A stretch of 64,000 bases of DNA from Ornithodoros turicata (taxonomy: Eukaryota; Arthropoda; Arachnida; Ixodida; Argasidae): contig NC_088209.1 in the NCBI RefSeq assembly GCF_037126465.1, positions 12,656,052 to 12,720,051 of the forward strand. Reading direction: 5' to 3'. A program made the position numbers and the translations under genes. Position 1 is the first letter of the stretch. Each line of letters opens with the position of its first letter. Positions 35,871 through 45,741 of this stretch are shown here, in pieces. Below the pieces are notes generated by a model, which saw only the letters and a list, made by a program, of their open reading frames with translations, was not told the DNA's origin and did no database searches.

Positions 35871-36150
35871 GTCTACCAGAGAAACGTCATCATGACGTTA
35901 GTAGCCAGACTGAAACCGAAACTAATCGGAAGGGGGAGGGCTAGGTTCCACTTGTTCGCTGCATCCTATTGAAAGAAAATTAGTACCGAAGGTCGCATCC
36001 CTCTCAGGGACCATCGTAATCCCCTCAAGACCGTGGCTTTCGGGCGCGACCTTGTTCGCCCCCTAGCTTCGAGCGTAGTTCTACTCTACCAAATTGGTGG
36101 CGCTGTCGAATACTATGACGTCACTTGTTTACAAACAGGGAGAAGTCTAT
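35871..36150 (-). repeat. Dispersed repeat B, copy 2 (inverted)
   Basis: Reverse complement of copies at 27031 and 43793. It includes AGAGAAACGTCATCATGACG, GGGACCATCGTAATCCCCTC and CTACCAAATTGGTGGCGCTG. Confidence 0.8.
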
Positions 36151-36173
36151 ATACATAGAGAGAGTGGGACACT

Positions 36174-36325
36174 GTGATGATGGTGGTGGTGGTAGCATGC
36201 TATTCCCGAGCGGTCCGCCCGTCAGCCTATATAGCGGAATGCTGCTCGGGATGGGGCCGTGCGTCCTGGCGTCCTGGGCCGACTTCACAGGGAACTATGC
36301 CGTCGCGATGAGGAGACAAAAAAGC
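36174..36325 (-). mobile_element. Ruka-like SINE, 3' portion
   Basis: Read on minus it has AGTTCCCTGTGAAGTCGGCC, CAGGACGC repeated, GCTACCACCACCACC and a CAT end. The tRNA-like head is missing. Confidence 0.65.
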
Positions 36326-36479
36326 GGCCTCATGTAGAACGGAGCTCACTTGTGTAGTGAAGCACTGTAATCGGCGCAACTGAAAGAGGCGGTCTGGCAA
36401 CAGGGCGTCTAGAAAAAGGGGGAGGAGAAAAAGAACATGGCGGAGGCGGCCATGCTACAGAAACGTGCTACGAAGAAAA

Positions 36480-36811
36480 TCCATGTAATCCGCGTAATTG
36501 TAATGCTTTATTGAGTTGCTAAATAAACAGAAGGTAATGTCCAAAGAAGTCACCACAACTTGGATTTTGCGCTTTTGTCCCCTTTCATGCTACAGCACAA
36601 AATCACTTGCGGTTCTTCTTCTTGCGGATTGTACTCTACTCTACAACCTTCTAATTGAAGCCAGCGAACCATTTCATTCACACATTCATTACGAAAGCCT
36701 GTCAAGTCCGGAGCTCGCCAATAAGTTCATGCCGGGCAGTTTTCGAAGGAAATTGATAAACGATCAATTTAGGAAAATATTTGACTGTTCACTCGAGGAA
36801 CACCCTGTACT
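36480..36811. mobile_element. Fragment of a CAGGGTG-type MITE (right end only)
   Basis: GGAACACCCTG followed by TA at about 36800-36812 is the inverse of a CAGGGTGTTCC terminus. The opposite end is not visible, so the left limit is approximate. It lies inside or against the gypsy LTR on the minus strand. Confidence 0.4.
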
Positions 36812-36991
36812 AGTTTGTAAAGTAGTCATGTGTGCGTGCTGTCTGACTGGATGTGCTCTCCATCACTGGAAGAGAAGGACGACACGACTCCTGCGGCGGA
36901 GGAACGAAAACTGAATGATTTAATTCACGCGCCACCGCGTGCTAGCGGTTGGTGCTTTGTAGCTTTCAGCGACGCCTTCGGACGCACCACA
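36812..36991 (-). mobile_element. Ty3/gypsy LTR remnant
   Basis: On minus, a purine tract ending GAGGGGGGGC is followed by TGTGGTGCGTCC at 36991. That is the expected polypurine tract and LTR start after the pol gene. The downstream LTR end is lost at or near the MITE fragment. Confidence 0.5.
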
Positions 36992-37146
36992 GCCCCCCCT
37001 CGTTTGAAGGAGGTTGACAAGCTGTAAAACCCGCGGCACGAAGGGGTGGCATGGCCCAGGTAACAGTTTTGTGCCGAGCAACTGGTTGGACGGCAGTAGA
37101 AATCGGGAGAAACAGTGGTGGTGCTGCGGAGGCGTTGTCGAGAAAA

Positions 37147-38013
37147 TTAAGGCAGGCTTAGCCGGTCAATGGTGACTGATTCTGGGCGGCCACGGATGTA
37201 AATTATAAATGTGTTCCTGGGGGCGCTGCGAAACTTGACAGGGACCGGAATATGGTGGTTCGAAGGACTTGCGTGGCCTGTCGGTACGTAGAAAAACGCG
37301 AGAAGCGGAGTGTAGCTCTGCGGGCACGAAAGGTGGTGTAAAAGCGGAGGCTCGGGTTGGAATGAACTGGAACGATGAGAGACGGATGCTAGTCGAAAAC
37401 TCCGCAAGGGGAAAGCTAAATGGCGGTTCTCCCTTGGAGTGTCATTCGGGCTGGCTAAAGTGAAAGCGGAAACAAGAGGGTTGTGATCAGACCAGATAAT
37501 GAAGTTTCGGTCTCCCAAAAAATGGCGGAAATGGTGAGCGGCGCAGTACGACGCCAAGAGTTCTTTCCCGAAGGCGCTGTATTTGGTCTCAGCCTGAGCC
37601 AACTCGCGGGAGAAAAAAGCGAGGGACACATGCGTGCCCGGGACTTCCTGTTGCAGGGCTGCCCCAAGAGCATTATTCGAGGCGTCCACTACGAGGGACG
37701 TCGGGACTTCATGACGAGGATAACTGAGCATTGTTGCGGACGCGAGAGCGTTCTTCACGGCATCAAATGCAGCTTGCGTGGAGTCGGACTGCATAGACGC
37801 CGCACCGGAGGACGGGGCAGCCTTCAGTAGGTATTCGAGGTGGCGGACAAGCACTGCGCATGCAGGGAGGAAACGCCTGTAGAAGTTGACCAGTCCAAGG
37901 AACCGGCGCAGCTGCTTGACGGAATCAGGACGAAGGTAGTCCTGGACTGCCTGAACTTTCTTCAGAAGCGGGGATGTTCCGGCGGCGGCGATGTGGTGCC
38001 CGTGGATGTCCAC
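37147..38013 (-). pseudogene. Ty3/gypsy pol fragment: RT end, RNase H, then integrase C-terminal tail
   Basis: The frame starts in the RT connection with GHHIAAAGTSPL and VKQLRRFLGLVNFYRRFLP. RNase H follows, with TSLVVDASNNALGAALQQ, FFSRELAQAETKYSAFGKEL and WSDHNPLVSAF. After PRENRHLAF the sequence changes abruptly and ends with RGRPESVTIDRL, which is the usual extreme C-terminus of gypsy integrase. So most of the integrase (zinc finger and DDE core) is deleted while the frame stays open. Homology continues weakly upstream to about 38045, then stops, so gag, protease and most RT are gone. It is a dead copy on the minus strand. Confidence 0.85.
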
Positions 38014-38045
38014 GTTGCGTTGGCGATCACTTTCTGTTTCCAGCG

Positions 38046-38432
38046 GACGGCCGAGGTGAAATATACTTAGGTCTATAGCACGCGCTGAGATTACGTTAGT
38101 GCTTCATCAGTGGTTCGAGCGGATCATGTGGTGATCAGGCTTTAATATTGCAATTGCATTGTGTGCCCTAAAGCAATAACTAAAAAGTTTATGAAAATAT
38201 ATCTGTTAGTTAGTCCCCTAATTGGGCAAAAGATTAGTTTCCTAGTAGCAGCCCCGTCGAGTAATCCAATGACAGACGTAAAACCGCTCAAGGCAACTCC
38301 CCCTTTTTATGAAAATTTGTTGCAGATAAAAGGACACGCCCTGTATATCCTCCTTTTATAGGGACTTTAATCTTACATAATTTATTTGTAAACAAGGAAA
38401 AGAATCCAACAATCTTCAACAACCGTCGTATA
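38046..38432. other. Unassigned A/T-rich sequence
   Basis: No recognised element. Confidence 0.35.
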
Positions 38433-38434
38433 TA

Positions 38435-39018
38435 CAGGGTGTGTGCAGAAAAAGCATGACCCGCATTTTTACATGTAACTCGTTGTCTACTTAGCCGAGG
38501 AACTTCCGGTGGCGCACGACAGCGTATTTATTCGTGCGAAAGCTACAAAAAAATCCTGGAAGCCATACTCAGTGTAAAAAAATAAACAGAGCGCGAAAAC
38601 ATGGGCTTCCATGCATTAGAATAGGGCGGTCATGACAGTGCATGGTAGTGCATTTCGGTCTCAGGAGAGTTATGTTCATAGGCACCGCTAGGGGTACTGC
38701 CGATGAGCATCCATGTGGGACATCGTTTCGATTTATGCACCGGTAGCTCCCCTAGCGGTACTTGAACACAACTCTCCTACGTCCATCATGTTGTCCTTTC
38801 ACATACACCCTGTTGTCCACCATGTTGCCCTATTCTGATGCACGGAAGCCGAGGTTTTCGTTGTTCCGTTTACTTTTTAAGCTGAGTATGGCTTCCACAA
38901 TTTTTCTGCAGATTTCGCACGCATAAATGCGCCACCATGCGCCACCGGAAGTTCGTTAGTTAGGTAGGCAACAAGCTATGTGCCTAAATGCGGGTCACGT
39001 TTTTCTGCACACACCCTG
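38435..39018. mobile_element. CAGGGTGTGTGCAG-type MITE, TA target duplication
   Basis: The left end CAGGGTGTGTGCAGAAAAAG and inverse right end TTTTTCTGCACACACCCTG are flanked by TA (38433-38434, 39019-39020). Arms are similar for over 100 bases (ATGACCCGCATTT, CGAAACTTCCGGTGGCGCA-like). A CACCGCTAGGGGTAC / TACCGCTAGGGGAGC pair folds the centre. 584 bp, no open frame of note. Confidence 0.85.
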
Positions 39019-39020
39019 TA

Positions 39021-39736
39021 TATGAACCCACGTCAAGTTCTACCAGAAGTATACTATAGCCGGAGGTGCCGAAGTTACATGTACCTAGCTCCCGCTGATG
39101 CCAGTGACCCGCGCTAGCTTTTGGCTGCTGTAAGTAACCACCTTTTGAGTTCGATGCTACTGAGCTCATCCAAAGAAACCCTTCACCTCGAAAACGTCTC
39201 GTTCCTGAGTTCACTGTCGGAAAGTCCCACGCTCGCACGTGTGGGCGCGCAAGTCAGCAACCGATGCATCAAATGTGAATCATTTTTGCTTTGGGTGGGC
39301 GGGAGGGTGTCGCTCGAATAAGTACAGCGGAAACAAACGTACGCTACCATGTAAATGAGCTGCGCGGGCAAAGCACTCTCCGCACCCCTGTTGTTTGGAG
39401 ATGGGTGACAGACATGCAAGAGTACGTGCGCAATAAGAGTTAACGAGAGGTCAGTAGGTGATAACATTTGGTCTATGCCGCCGGGCGACCTCATAATGAT
39501 GGCGCGGAGATGAATTGCCAATTCTTTGATGCCCGGTCACTAATATAGCGTTACAAACGCGCAAAAATAGCGCTCAATTTCATCGGACGGTTCTGACTTG
39601 CAAAGCGGCGCTAGCGCTATAATATAGCGGAAGTTCGGTGGTCGTTTCCGGTCTCTCCCATCATGGCGCTTCCGGAGTTCAACAGCATGCGGACGAACAA
39701 GCTCTACCAATGAAAGATGAAAGTCACTGAAAAGGT
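39021..39736. other. Unassigned sequence
   Basis: Only short frames on both strands; no element ends recognised. Confidence 0.35.
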
Positions 39737-39739
39737 TAA

Positions 39740-39813
39740 CCAGCTGTAGGAGTCGAACCCACATCTTCTGGATTGCCAGTCCAGGGCTCTACCAATTGAG
39801 CTAAGCTAACACG
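39740..39813 (-). mobile_element. tRNA-Ala-like SINE head
   Basis: On minus the sequence folds as a complete tRNA: GTTAGCT acceptor side, D arm with TAGCTCAATTGGTAGAG, anticodon loop CTGGCAA (GGC) and T arm GTGGGTTCGACTCCTAC. GGC-anticodon tRNA-Ala genes are not usual in eukaryotes, and part of the same sequence is duplicated 300 bases away in a palindrome. I therefore call it a SINE head rather than a tRNA gene. Confidence 0.6.
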
Positions 39814-39934
39814 CCTTCTCAGCGACTTCCAGGGTGCGTCATCTGAAGGGACAAACCAGCCACTCTCTCTCTCACTCAACCTCCTTTCACTCTTACATTT
39901 TTGCTCACTCACACACACATTCATACCACGGGAT

Positions 39935-40230
39935 CGACGCAGGCGGCAACTGTTGAACATGAGAGAACTGATGTTTTGAGGCTGGAACGACATAGAAGGG
40001 ACAAATACATACAAAGCCTCAATTTGCCTAAGAAATTAACGATGAAAGATGAAAGTCACTGAAAAGGTTAGCCAGCTGTAGGAGTCGAACCCACATCTCT
40101 CCTCCTACAGCTAACCTTTTCAGTGACTTTCATCTTTCATCGTTAATTTCTTAGGCAAATTGAGGCTTTGTATGTATTTGTCCCTTCTTTGTCGTTCCAG
40201 CCTCAGAACATCAGTTCTCTCAAGCTCTAT
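39935..40230. repeat. Inverted duplication of the tRNA-like SINE tail
   Basis: The stretch from GAGGCTGGAACGACAT to GCTGTAGGAG is repeated in reverse complement directly afterwards, from CTCCTACAGC to TTTGTCGTTCCAGCCTCA, around a short centre near 40095. Arms are about 120 bases with few mismatches. The arm also matches 39715-39755 in direct orientation. Confidence 0.82.
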
Positions 40231-40391
40231 CAGTTGACTAAACAGAAAATTACCAGACATTTTGGGTGACAAACTCACCGGTTCCAATGCGGTCGCCGTG
40301 CCGTGAAACGCGGAAGCAAAACAACTCCACGACTTCCGCGACGTCATCGCTGAAGGAGTTCCTCATTGGACAAACACGAATCTAGTGCTAT

Positions 40392-40849
40392 TGGGTGCGT
40401 TTTCTTATTGAACCCGAGTAGCCAGGAGTTGAGTAACGACGTCAGAGCCTTTACCATCACGTGACTCCATAGAGTAGCCACCTTTGACCGTAATTTTCGA
40501 ACGGCTAGAGTTACTCTGCGCTCAAAATGGCGGACTGGCCTGACGGGCGAGACGATGTGGAAGTGCTGGCAGACACTCTGTGTAACAACTTAACGCAGAT
40601 GCGTGCACTCCAGCAGATTTTGAAAATGCTCGACAGTTTTTAACCAGTCCTACATTTCGAAATTGAACTCCACCCATATTGTCTGTCAACAGGACGGTTG
40701 GTAGCAGACGACGCATCGTCGTCTGCTAGCTTGTGTGTGACGTCAGAACGACGGCTACCCTAGAGTAGTCACTCCCTGGCTACTCTGGCTATTTTTCGCC
40801 GGCTGAGAGTAACTCGGAATTGCCAGAGTTGAATAAGAAACCGCACCCA
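40392..40849. mobile_element. TIR MITE, TGGGTGCG(G)TTTCTTATT termini
   Basis: The left TGGGTGCGTTTTCTTATT and right AATAAGAAACCGCACCCA are inverted, followed by AACTC/GAGTT on both sides. 458 bp. It contains an isolated 38-codon frame, described next, and a GCAGACGACGCATCGTCGTCTGC palindrome-like segment. Confidence 0.72.
40527..40643 (+). other. Short open frame inside the MITE (38 codons)
   Basis: It begins ATGGCGGACTGG and ends at TAA. The product is acidic/amphipathic, with MADWPDGRDDVEVLAD and NNLTQMRALQQILKML. It could be a remnant of a transposon-encoded protein start or chance. No family recognised. Confidence 0.2.
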
Positions 40850-41549
40850 TTATTAGCGCTGAAGACGTTGACGTGAGCTCAACCCCGGCAAGCGCTATTT
40901 TTTAGCGGTTTGCAGCACTGAGAGGGGGAAAATATGGCGCTATTTTGCAGGGCTATATAGCAAATCGCTATACGTCGGAACAGGCTTTTATCAGAACCAG
41001 ATATGGGTGTCCTCTCCCCTCACAGCCACACGGAATTCCAACAGCCTCTTGAAATACAAATACCGCACAGGGCACCCGTGTGCACTCAAATCTCGGCAGG
41101 CAGCACCGGCTGGCAGAGCACAGCGTGTCTAAGCAGCGGGTACTGACGGTACAGGTGTACGGTACGAGTTGCGCAATGTGCCTGCCGGCCGGCCTCGGTG
41201 GCGAATAATGACGACTACGAATAGCCAATACTGCCACTGTTTAGAAATGATGGGCCTCAGAGTGACTCAATCCAGGGGTAATGCCTACTGATTCGGTAGA
41301 AAAGCGCTATTGCTTTTCCAAGTGTCGTTAGAAGTGCATGCGGTAGTGATTATGAGAAACAAGTACGTTCAGGACTCACTAATTACTGAACGTTCAATGT
41401 CCTTCAGTTGACTGACTGTTATATGGAAGAAACAAAGTTAATCCTTCCTAAATCAACGCAACGCCACTAAGCCGTATCCAGCTGGTAACCATCGGCAGTC
41501 CTACAGCATATCGCCACACAAATATTGGCGGGCTCACTTTAAATGGAAA

Positions 41550-41826
41550 CCGGCCTCGGTGGCTCAGTCGGTAGCGTGTTCGCCTTCTGATCCCGAGATC
41601 GCGGGTGCGAACCCGGCCGAGGACGCCAGCAACTTGGTGGCAGGGTACAAGTTGCTTAGACACGCCGTCTTCCGCGAGGGACGTTAAATACGGGGTGCCG
41701 TGTGATGAGCTTTCATCGCACGTTAAAGAACCCTCAGGTGGGCAAAAGCAATCCACAGACCGACCGCTGTGGCGTCGCTCATGATCTCAGTTGTCTCGCG
41801 ACGTAAACACCCAATTATTATTAATT
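41550..41826 (+). mobile_element. tRNA-derived SINE with 12-bp target duplication, copy B
   Basis: Almost identical to 18401-18673; one visible difference lies in the B box (GGGTGCGAACCC for GGGTTCGAACCC). ACTTTAAATGGA flanks it on both sides (41536-41547 and 41827-41838). ATT-repeat tail. A 15-base relic of the same head (CGGCCTCGGTGGCG) stands alone at about 41191. Confidence 0.93.
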
Positions 41827-41947
41827 ACTTTAAATGGACCATGAAATGGTTGGTAAAAATGATTTTCGCGAATTCCGAATGCTCAGCCGGAAACGGTTCT
41901 CATGATCCCTCAGGATCGTACACACATTGACTTTTAACCCTATTCAG

Positions 41948-42253
41948 TGTATCGCGGCACAGTTACGACGCAAAAGTAGCGGGGCGTGAGCCAATTGTGG
42001 ACGACCAGGAGCACACACCCCGCAGGACCACGTGGGTGCATGGTTTCGGCTTGGACAACAACGACACGACGTATATATCTGCCGTCGAAATCAGTAGAAA
42101 TATGGCGAAATGCAAATTATCAGCGATGGAAGAAGAAATTATGAGACGCACAAAGCGTCTAGAAATTGTTCCGTATGCAGCAGCTCCCCAAAAGGTCACA
42201 GACAGAGACGGAGAGTTTTCATTTTCCCGGGGGAGGCAAGGGCGCACCGCGAA
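41948..42253 (+). CDS. Candidate exon of unknown gene
   Basis: I do not recognise this. The frame is open from 41931 to 42257. A fair acceptor, CTTTTAACCCTATTCAG, precedes 41948, and a strong donor, GTAAGTAC, follows 42253. The encoded 100 or so residues are hydrophilic with no signal or membrane segment. They include REPIVDDQEH, TTWVHGFGLDNND, SAVEISRNMAKCKLSAMEEE and IMRRTKRLEIVPYAAAP. The mixed composition is more protein-like than neighbouring chance frames, and both boundaries look like splice sites. There is no ATG near the start, so it would be an internal exon. The region just downstream is poly-G and A-rich. No partner exon was found, so it may equally be chance. Confidence 0.25.
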
Positions 42254-42263
42254 GTAAGTACTC

Positions 42264-42281
42264 TGGCGGGGGGGGGGGGGG
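42264..42281. repeat. Poly-G run
   Basis: An uninterrupted G run of nearly 20 bases. A second long G run lies at about 43040-43055. Both are candidates for G-quadruplex or assembly error. Confidence 0.85.
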
Positions 42282-42294
42282 GGATATGTTTATT

Positions 42295-42560
42295 AAGAAA
42301 AAAAGAAAGAAAAGGTAAGCCAGATGGATGTCGGCTTGTTATTCCAAATAAAGTGAAAGGGGGAAGACAAAAAAGGCAAAGAAAAAAGAAAGCAAAAGGA
42401 AACAAAAAGAAGGAAAGAAAATGAAGAGAAAAGTGAAGAACACAAAACTAAAGCTGAAGAATCACACACTCTGGCGGGATCATATGATGTATGCAGAACT
42501 GGTATAGAAATAAGAGGAAGAAAGAACAGAAAAAAAAAAAGAAAGAAAGAAACAGAGAGA
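42295..42560. repeat. A/G-rich low-complexity tract
   Basis: Mostly AAAGAAAG, AAAAAGAAAG and GGAAAGAAAA units, strongly purine on the plus strand. Confidence 0.8.
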
Positions 42561-42691
42561 ACGTAAACAGTGAACATGTGTACAACTGAAGGCATTACGC
42601 CTTTGAAAACTGAGTGCAAAAGGAACAAACTGCATTGAATCCTCGGTGTTTGAATCGAAATGCGCGCAATATGATGAATATGGTCAATGAA

Positions 42692-42768
42692 ATGGAGCAG
42701 CGGGAGTTGAACCCGCTCCTAACGGATATGTGTTCCGAATATCCTACCGTTACACCTGACTGGCAACC
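42692..42768 (-). mobile_element. tRNA-like SINE head
   Basis: On minus there is an A-box-like AGGTGTAACGGTAGGATATT and a B-box-like GCGGGTTCAACTCCCGC with a good T-arm stem. The anticodon arm does not fold with a seven-base loop, so this is a tRNA-derived relic, not a gene. Confidence 0.45.
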
Positions 42769-42770
42769 GC

Positions 42771-43792
42771 TGGTACCTTTTCGACTGCTTCGTTTTATTG
42801 ATCTGATTGCTTTGGGCGAAATTCAGGCAATGTGTTTTGTCATCTCCTGTGTTTCTTCGCCTCACCTACTGTGATAATGAGTATGGTGGGCGGATACATA
42901 TTTTACAAATTGCAAGATGCATTTTTGGGGTTGGTGCCTCTTCACTCTTTTGACCCGGGCACGCCGAGCCCCAAAGGTTGGTGTCAGTCTCTTAGCGGTG
43001 CTTCCCGGGGGGAGGCGGCTCCCCCCCCACTTCATGTTCCGGGGGGGGGGGGGGGCAAGGGCCCCCGCGCCCCCCCGCAGTCGGCACCTATGGGCAGAGA
43101 CATTTTCTGACGAAGAAGACACGGTTGACGTTGGTTGGCATGCAATGCAGCCAAAACAAGACTCGTTCCAGGTGTTTGTTTGTTTGATTAAGTGTACATT
43201 TATTGACTGGGCCGTTGGTAGAAGGCTTTAATGTTTATGGGCACAGTAAAGGAAGTCACAAACTGATAAAACAGTATGCAATTGCACAGTGACCACTTTA
43301 GTGCCTTGGCGGCGCCGTCATCGACTGAGTCGACTGAATTGCCCGGCGGACTAAGGCGCATCGCTTCCTGCCATGTAAACCGTCCCAAGTCGATCTTTGC
43401 GATCAGTCGACTGTTGCCTACAGTCGACGTATGCGCCCATGTAAACGCGCCTGATGCTGACAATCAACGGCTACATTACACTTCTGGTAGGGCTCTGTGT
43501 CAACGATTAGATACGATCTGAGGTCCAGGTCAAATTAAAATATATTTCATGGCGAAGTTTGCATGCTTGCTTCCAAGACCGGAATCCCAAGAAAATAGCA
43601 GGAAAGACGCCCCTGATGCGTAAGATTTTGCATTATATCATTGAATTTTCTTTATACGTACATCTTCGCGCAATTTTTATTCAGTCTACTACGTTACGTG
43701 ATTTAAAAGTTCAATCCGCCAGCCGTCTGCTACGAAGAAGCGGTTCTGCCGCTTTCCTGGCCAGTCACTTCTGCCAACAAGCATTTCTGCAA
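42771..43792. other. Unassigned sequence with poly-C/G segment
   Basis: 43010-43080 is very G/C-rich with GGGGGGGG and CCCCCCGC blocks. 43310-43450 has GTCGACTG/CAGTCGAC words in inverted arrangement. No gene recognised. Confidence 0.35.
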
Positions 43793-44062
43793 TCGACCTC
43801 TCCCGGTTTGTAAACAAATGACGTCACAGTGTTCGATAGTACCACCAGTTTGGTAGAGTTGAACTATGCTCGAATCTAGGGGCGAACAAGGTCGCACCGG
43901 GAAGTCACGGTCTTTAGGGGATTACGATGGTCCCTGAAAGGGACGCGACCTTCGGTCTTACTTTTGTTTCAATAGGAGGCCAGCCGCGTCCCCTTCAGAT
44001 TTGTTTCGGTTTCAGTCTGTCTACCAACGTCATGATGACGTTTCTCGGGTAGAGGTTTATTC
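43793..44062 (+). repeat. Dispersed repeat B, copy 3 (fullest)
   Basis: It runs from GACCTCTCCCGGTTTGTAAA to CATGATGACGTTTCTCGGGT. It contains the 16-17 base palindrome AACGTCATGATGACGTT and a purine-rich middle. Confidence 0.8.
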
Positions 44063-44765
44063 TGAGCCTTCCTAATAGCGTCCTCGATAAACTTGCTCCG
44101 GAATTGCCCCGAAACCACAGTGGTGCGTGGCGCTCTACACTGGCGGTGCCCTGGGCGGAGGCATTATCGAACATGAAACTGCACTGCACTGGTGGATCTG
44201 ATGGATACTAGCATGCGCTACCTAGAGATCTGTGCTCGTTGTGGCTCGTAGGCTGCGCGACCCGTAGCGAGAGGCACCTGGCGAGCGGCACCGATCGAAT
44301 GCCATGCTGACGATGACTGTCTGCTGCTACTTGCACGGCTACATCTGGCTACTTGCCGCTTCCGCCTTCCTCCGTGCTTCCGGCAATCGCGATGCTTCTT
44401 GGGATGGCACTCTGGCGCTCGGCCGATTTTCTCGGTGTGGGTTCGGGGCAACTCAGTGCTGCACTGCACTCCTTTAATCGAGGACGTTCAGTGCACACCA
44501 GGTCGCACCGGGGCGCACTGGTGCAGTTTATCGTAAAGTCCCTCGATCGCTCTTTGAGAAGTAGCGACAACCCTTGCGGCGCCGACAGGGAGCGTTCGTT
44601 GGTCGAAGGTGCTCACGTGGTAGTTTTGCGCCACTTCCGCCGTGTCGCTTTGCTTCCGTCCGCCATGATCTTCCCAAGTTCGCTCCTCGTTCAGTTCGTG
44701 CTCTTTGCGCGTAGTTTTTGAAGGCCGAACTATCGCGTTGAATCGCCTATCATAACCGACTGAAA

Positions 44766-45034
44766 ATGACTGGCTGCTGTGCCTTCGGGTGCAATAGTCG
44801 TCCTGAAACAGGACAGGCAATGTTTGCCGTTCCAATGGGGAAAAGCAGTAAAGAAGTAGCAAGGCGGAAGGCGTGGCTGCACAAGATTGGAGGAAAAAAC
44901 TTCAAGCCAACGAAAAGCACAAGTGTCATAGTCTTCATCCTTGTGACCCAAGCCGCCGTCTCTACTTCTCTGCTGACGTTCCCCACGTGTTAAAGAATTC
45001 GAGAAACCATTTATCACACGGCCAACAGATATAT
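44766..45034 (+). pseudogene. P-type transposase fragment: THAP domain fused to a catalytic-region remnant
   Basis: The ATG at 44766 opens a THAP domain of the C2CH type. Visible are CCAFGC, FAVPMG, RRKAWLHKIG and NFKPTK. The expected closing C-x2-H is disturbed by a frameshift near 44910. In the shifted frame come CHSLHPCDP and then ADVPHVLKNSRNHLSHG, which resembles the DxPHLLKxxRN motif in the catalytic part of P/THAP9 transposases. THAP domains bind the transposon ends. The stretch normally between the DNA-binding and catalytic domains is absent, so there is an internal deletion. A MITE arm begins at 45036 and interrupts what follows. Non-functional. Confidence 0.78.
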
Positions 45035-45035
45035 A

Positions 45036-45315
45036 CAGGGTGTCCCAGAAAACGTGTAATTGAATTATGATAAAAAAACTACACCACCTAGAGTCATGCG
45101 GTCAACAGCATTTGTTCCTATTAGGTTTTTGTCACCTCCTAATGTGAATGTCATGTGCTCCAAGTTTAATTATGTAAATATTTGCGAACTGAACTCGGAA
45201 ATTTGCCAAGTAAAGGTCACTTTTTTACCTCACCAATATGAAGAGCGTTCCAAATTCACTTAAAATCATGATAATTCAAAGTGATATTCACGAGCTATCC
45301 CATCGGAAAAATCCC
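45036..45315 (+). mobile_element. Left arm of a CAGGGTGTCCCAG-type MITE inside the P element
   Basis: Starts CAGGGTGTCCCAGAAAACGT after TA and is collinear with the left arm of the complete element at 57390-57665 (through TTGAATTAT, GTCATGCGGT, GAACTCGGAAATTTGCCAAG and CACGAGCTATCCCATCG). The right arm is missing here. It is therefore a later insertion into the transposon that was itself truncated. Confidence 0.85.
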
Positions 45316-45741
45316 ATCGTAAAGAAAAACACTCAATGTAAAATTTGCATCTCTGCGCTTTCGTCTAGCTGCCCAAAGTCATACGCAAATCCCGTGACCT
45401 CTATGGAAGCGTACAACGCCGGAACAATGCCCCTGAATGTCCCATCACGTCAAGCAATGGACATTTTAAAGACTGCGGAGAAACAATTTCGTGAGTGCTC
45501 CGACATGCTTATTGCAAATTCTTGCACCGTGCGTCAGGTGGTTGAATGTGTATCGAAAGCAGGTGTGCGTGAAGTACTTCCAGCTTGCCACAATGTGTCA
45601 GCAAAGTTGCTTCGGGTATTCTTCCGTACAAGACTGCATGTTCACCTGAGATGGGTAAACAGCACCTTGAGAAAGAAGACAACTGCAGTACGCTGTGGCA
45701 GCAGGAGTATAGGCATGCGAACAGCTGTCCAGAATGTGTGA
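45316..45741 (+). pseudogene. C-terminal P-type transposase fragment
   Basis: After the MITE arm an open frame reads CKICISALSS, then TSMEAYNAGTMPLNVPSR, ILKTAEKQFREC and LLRVFFRTRLHVHLRWVN, to a stop at 45741. The CxxC...GGL-like PSR...aEk.Fr pattern resembles the C-terminal region of THAP/P transposases. The assignment leans on its place between the P-type terminal repeats. The rest of the element, 45742-46541, has no coherent frame. Confidence 0.55.

Noticed and set aside
42295..42630. Frames of 104 and 111 codons over the A/G-rich tract
   Set aside because: Products are Lys- or Phe/Ser-repeats caused by low-complexity sequence.
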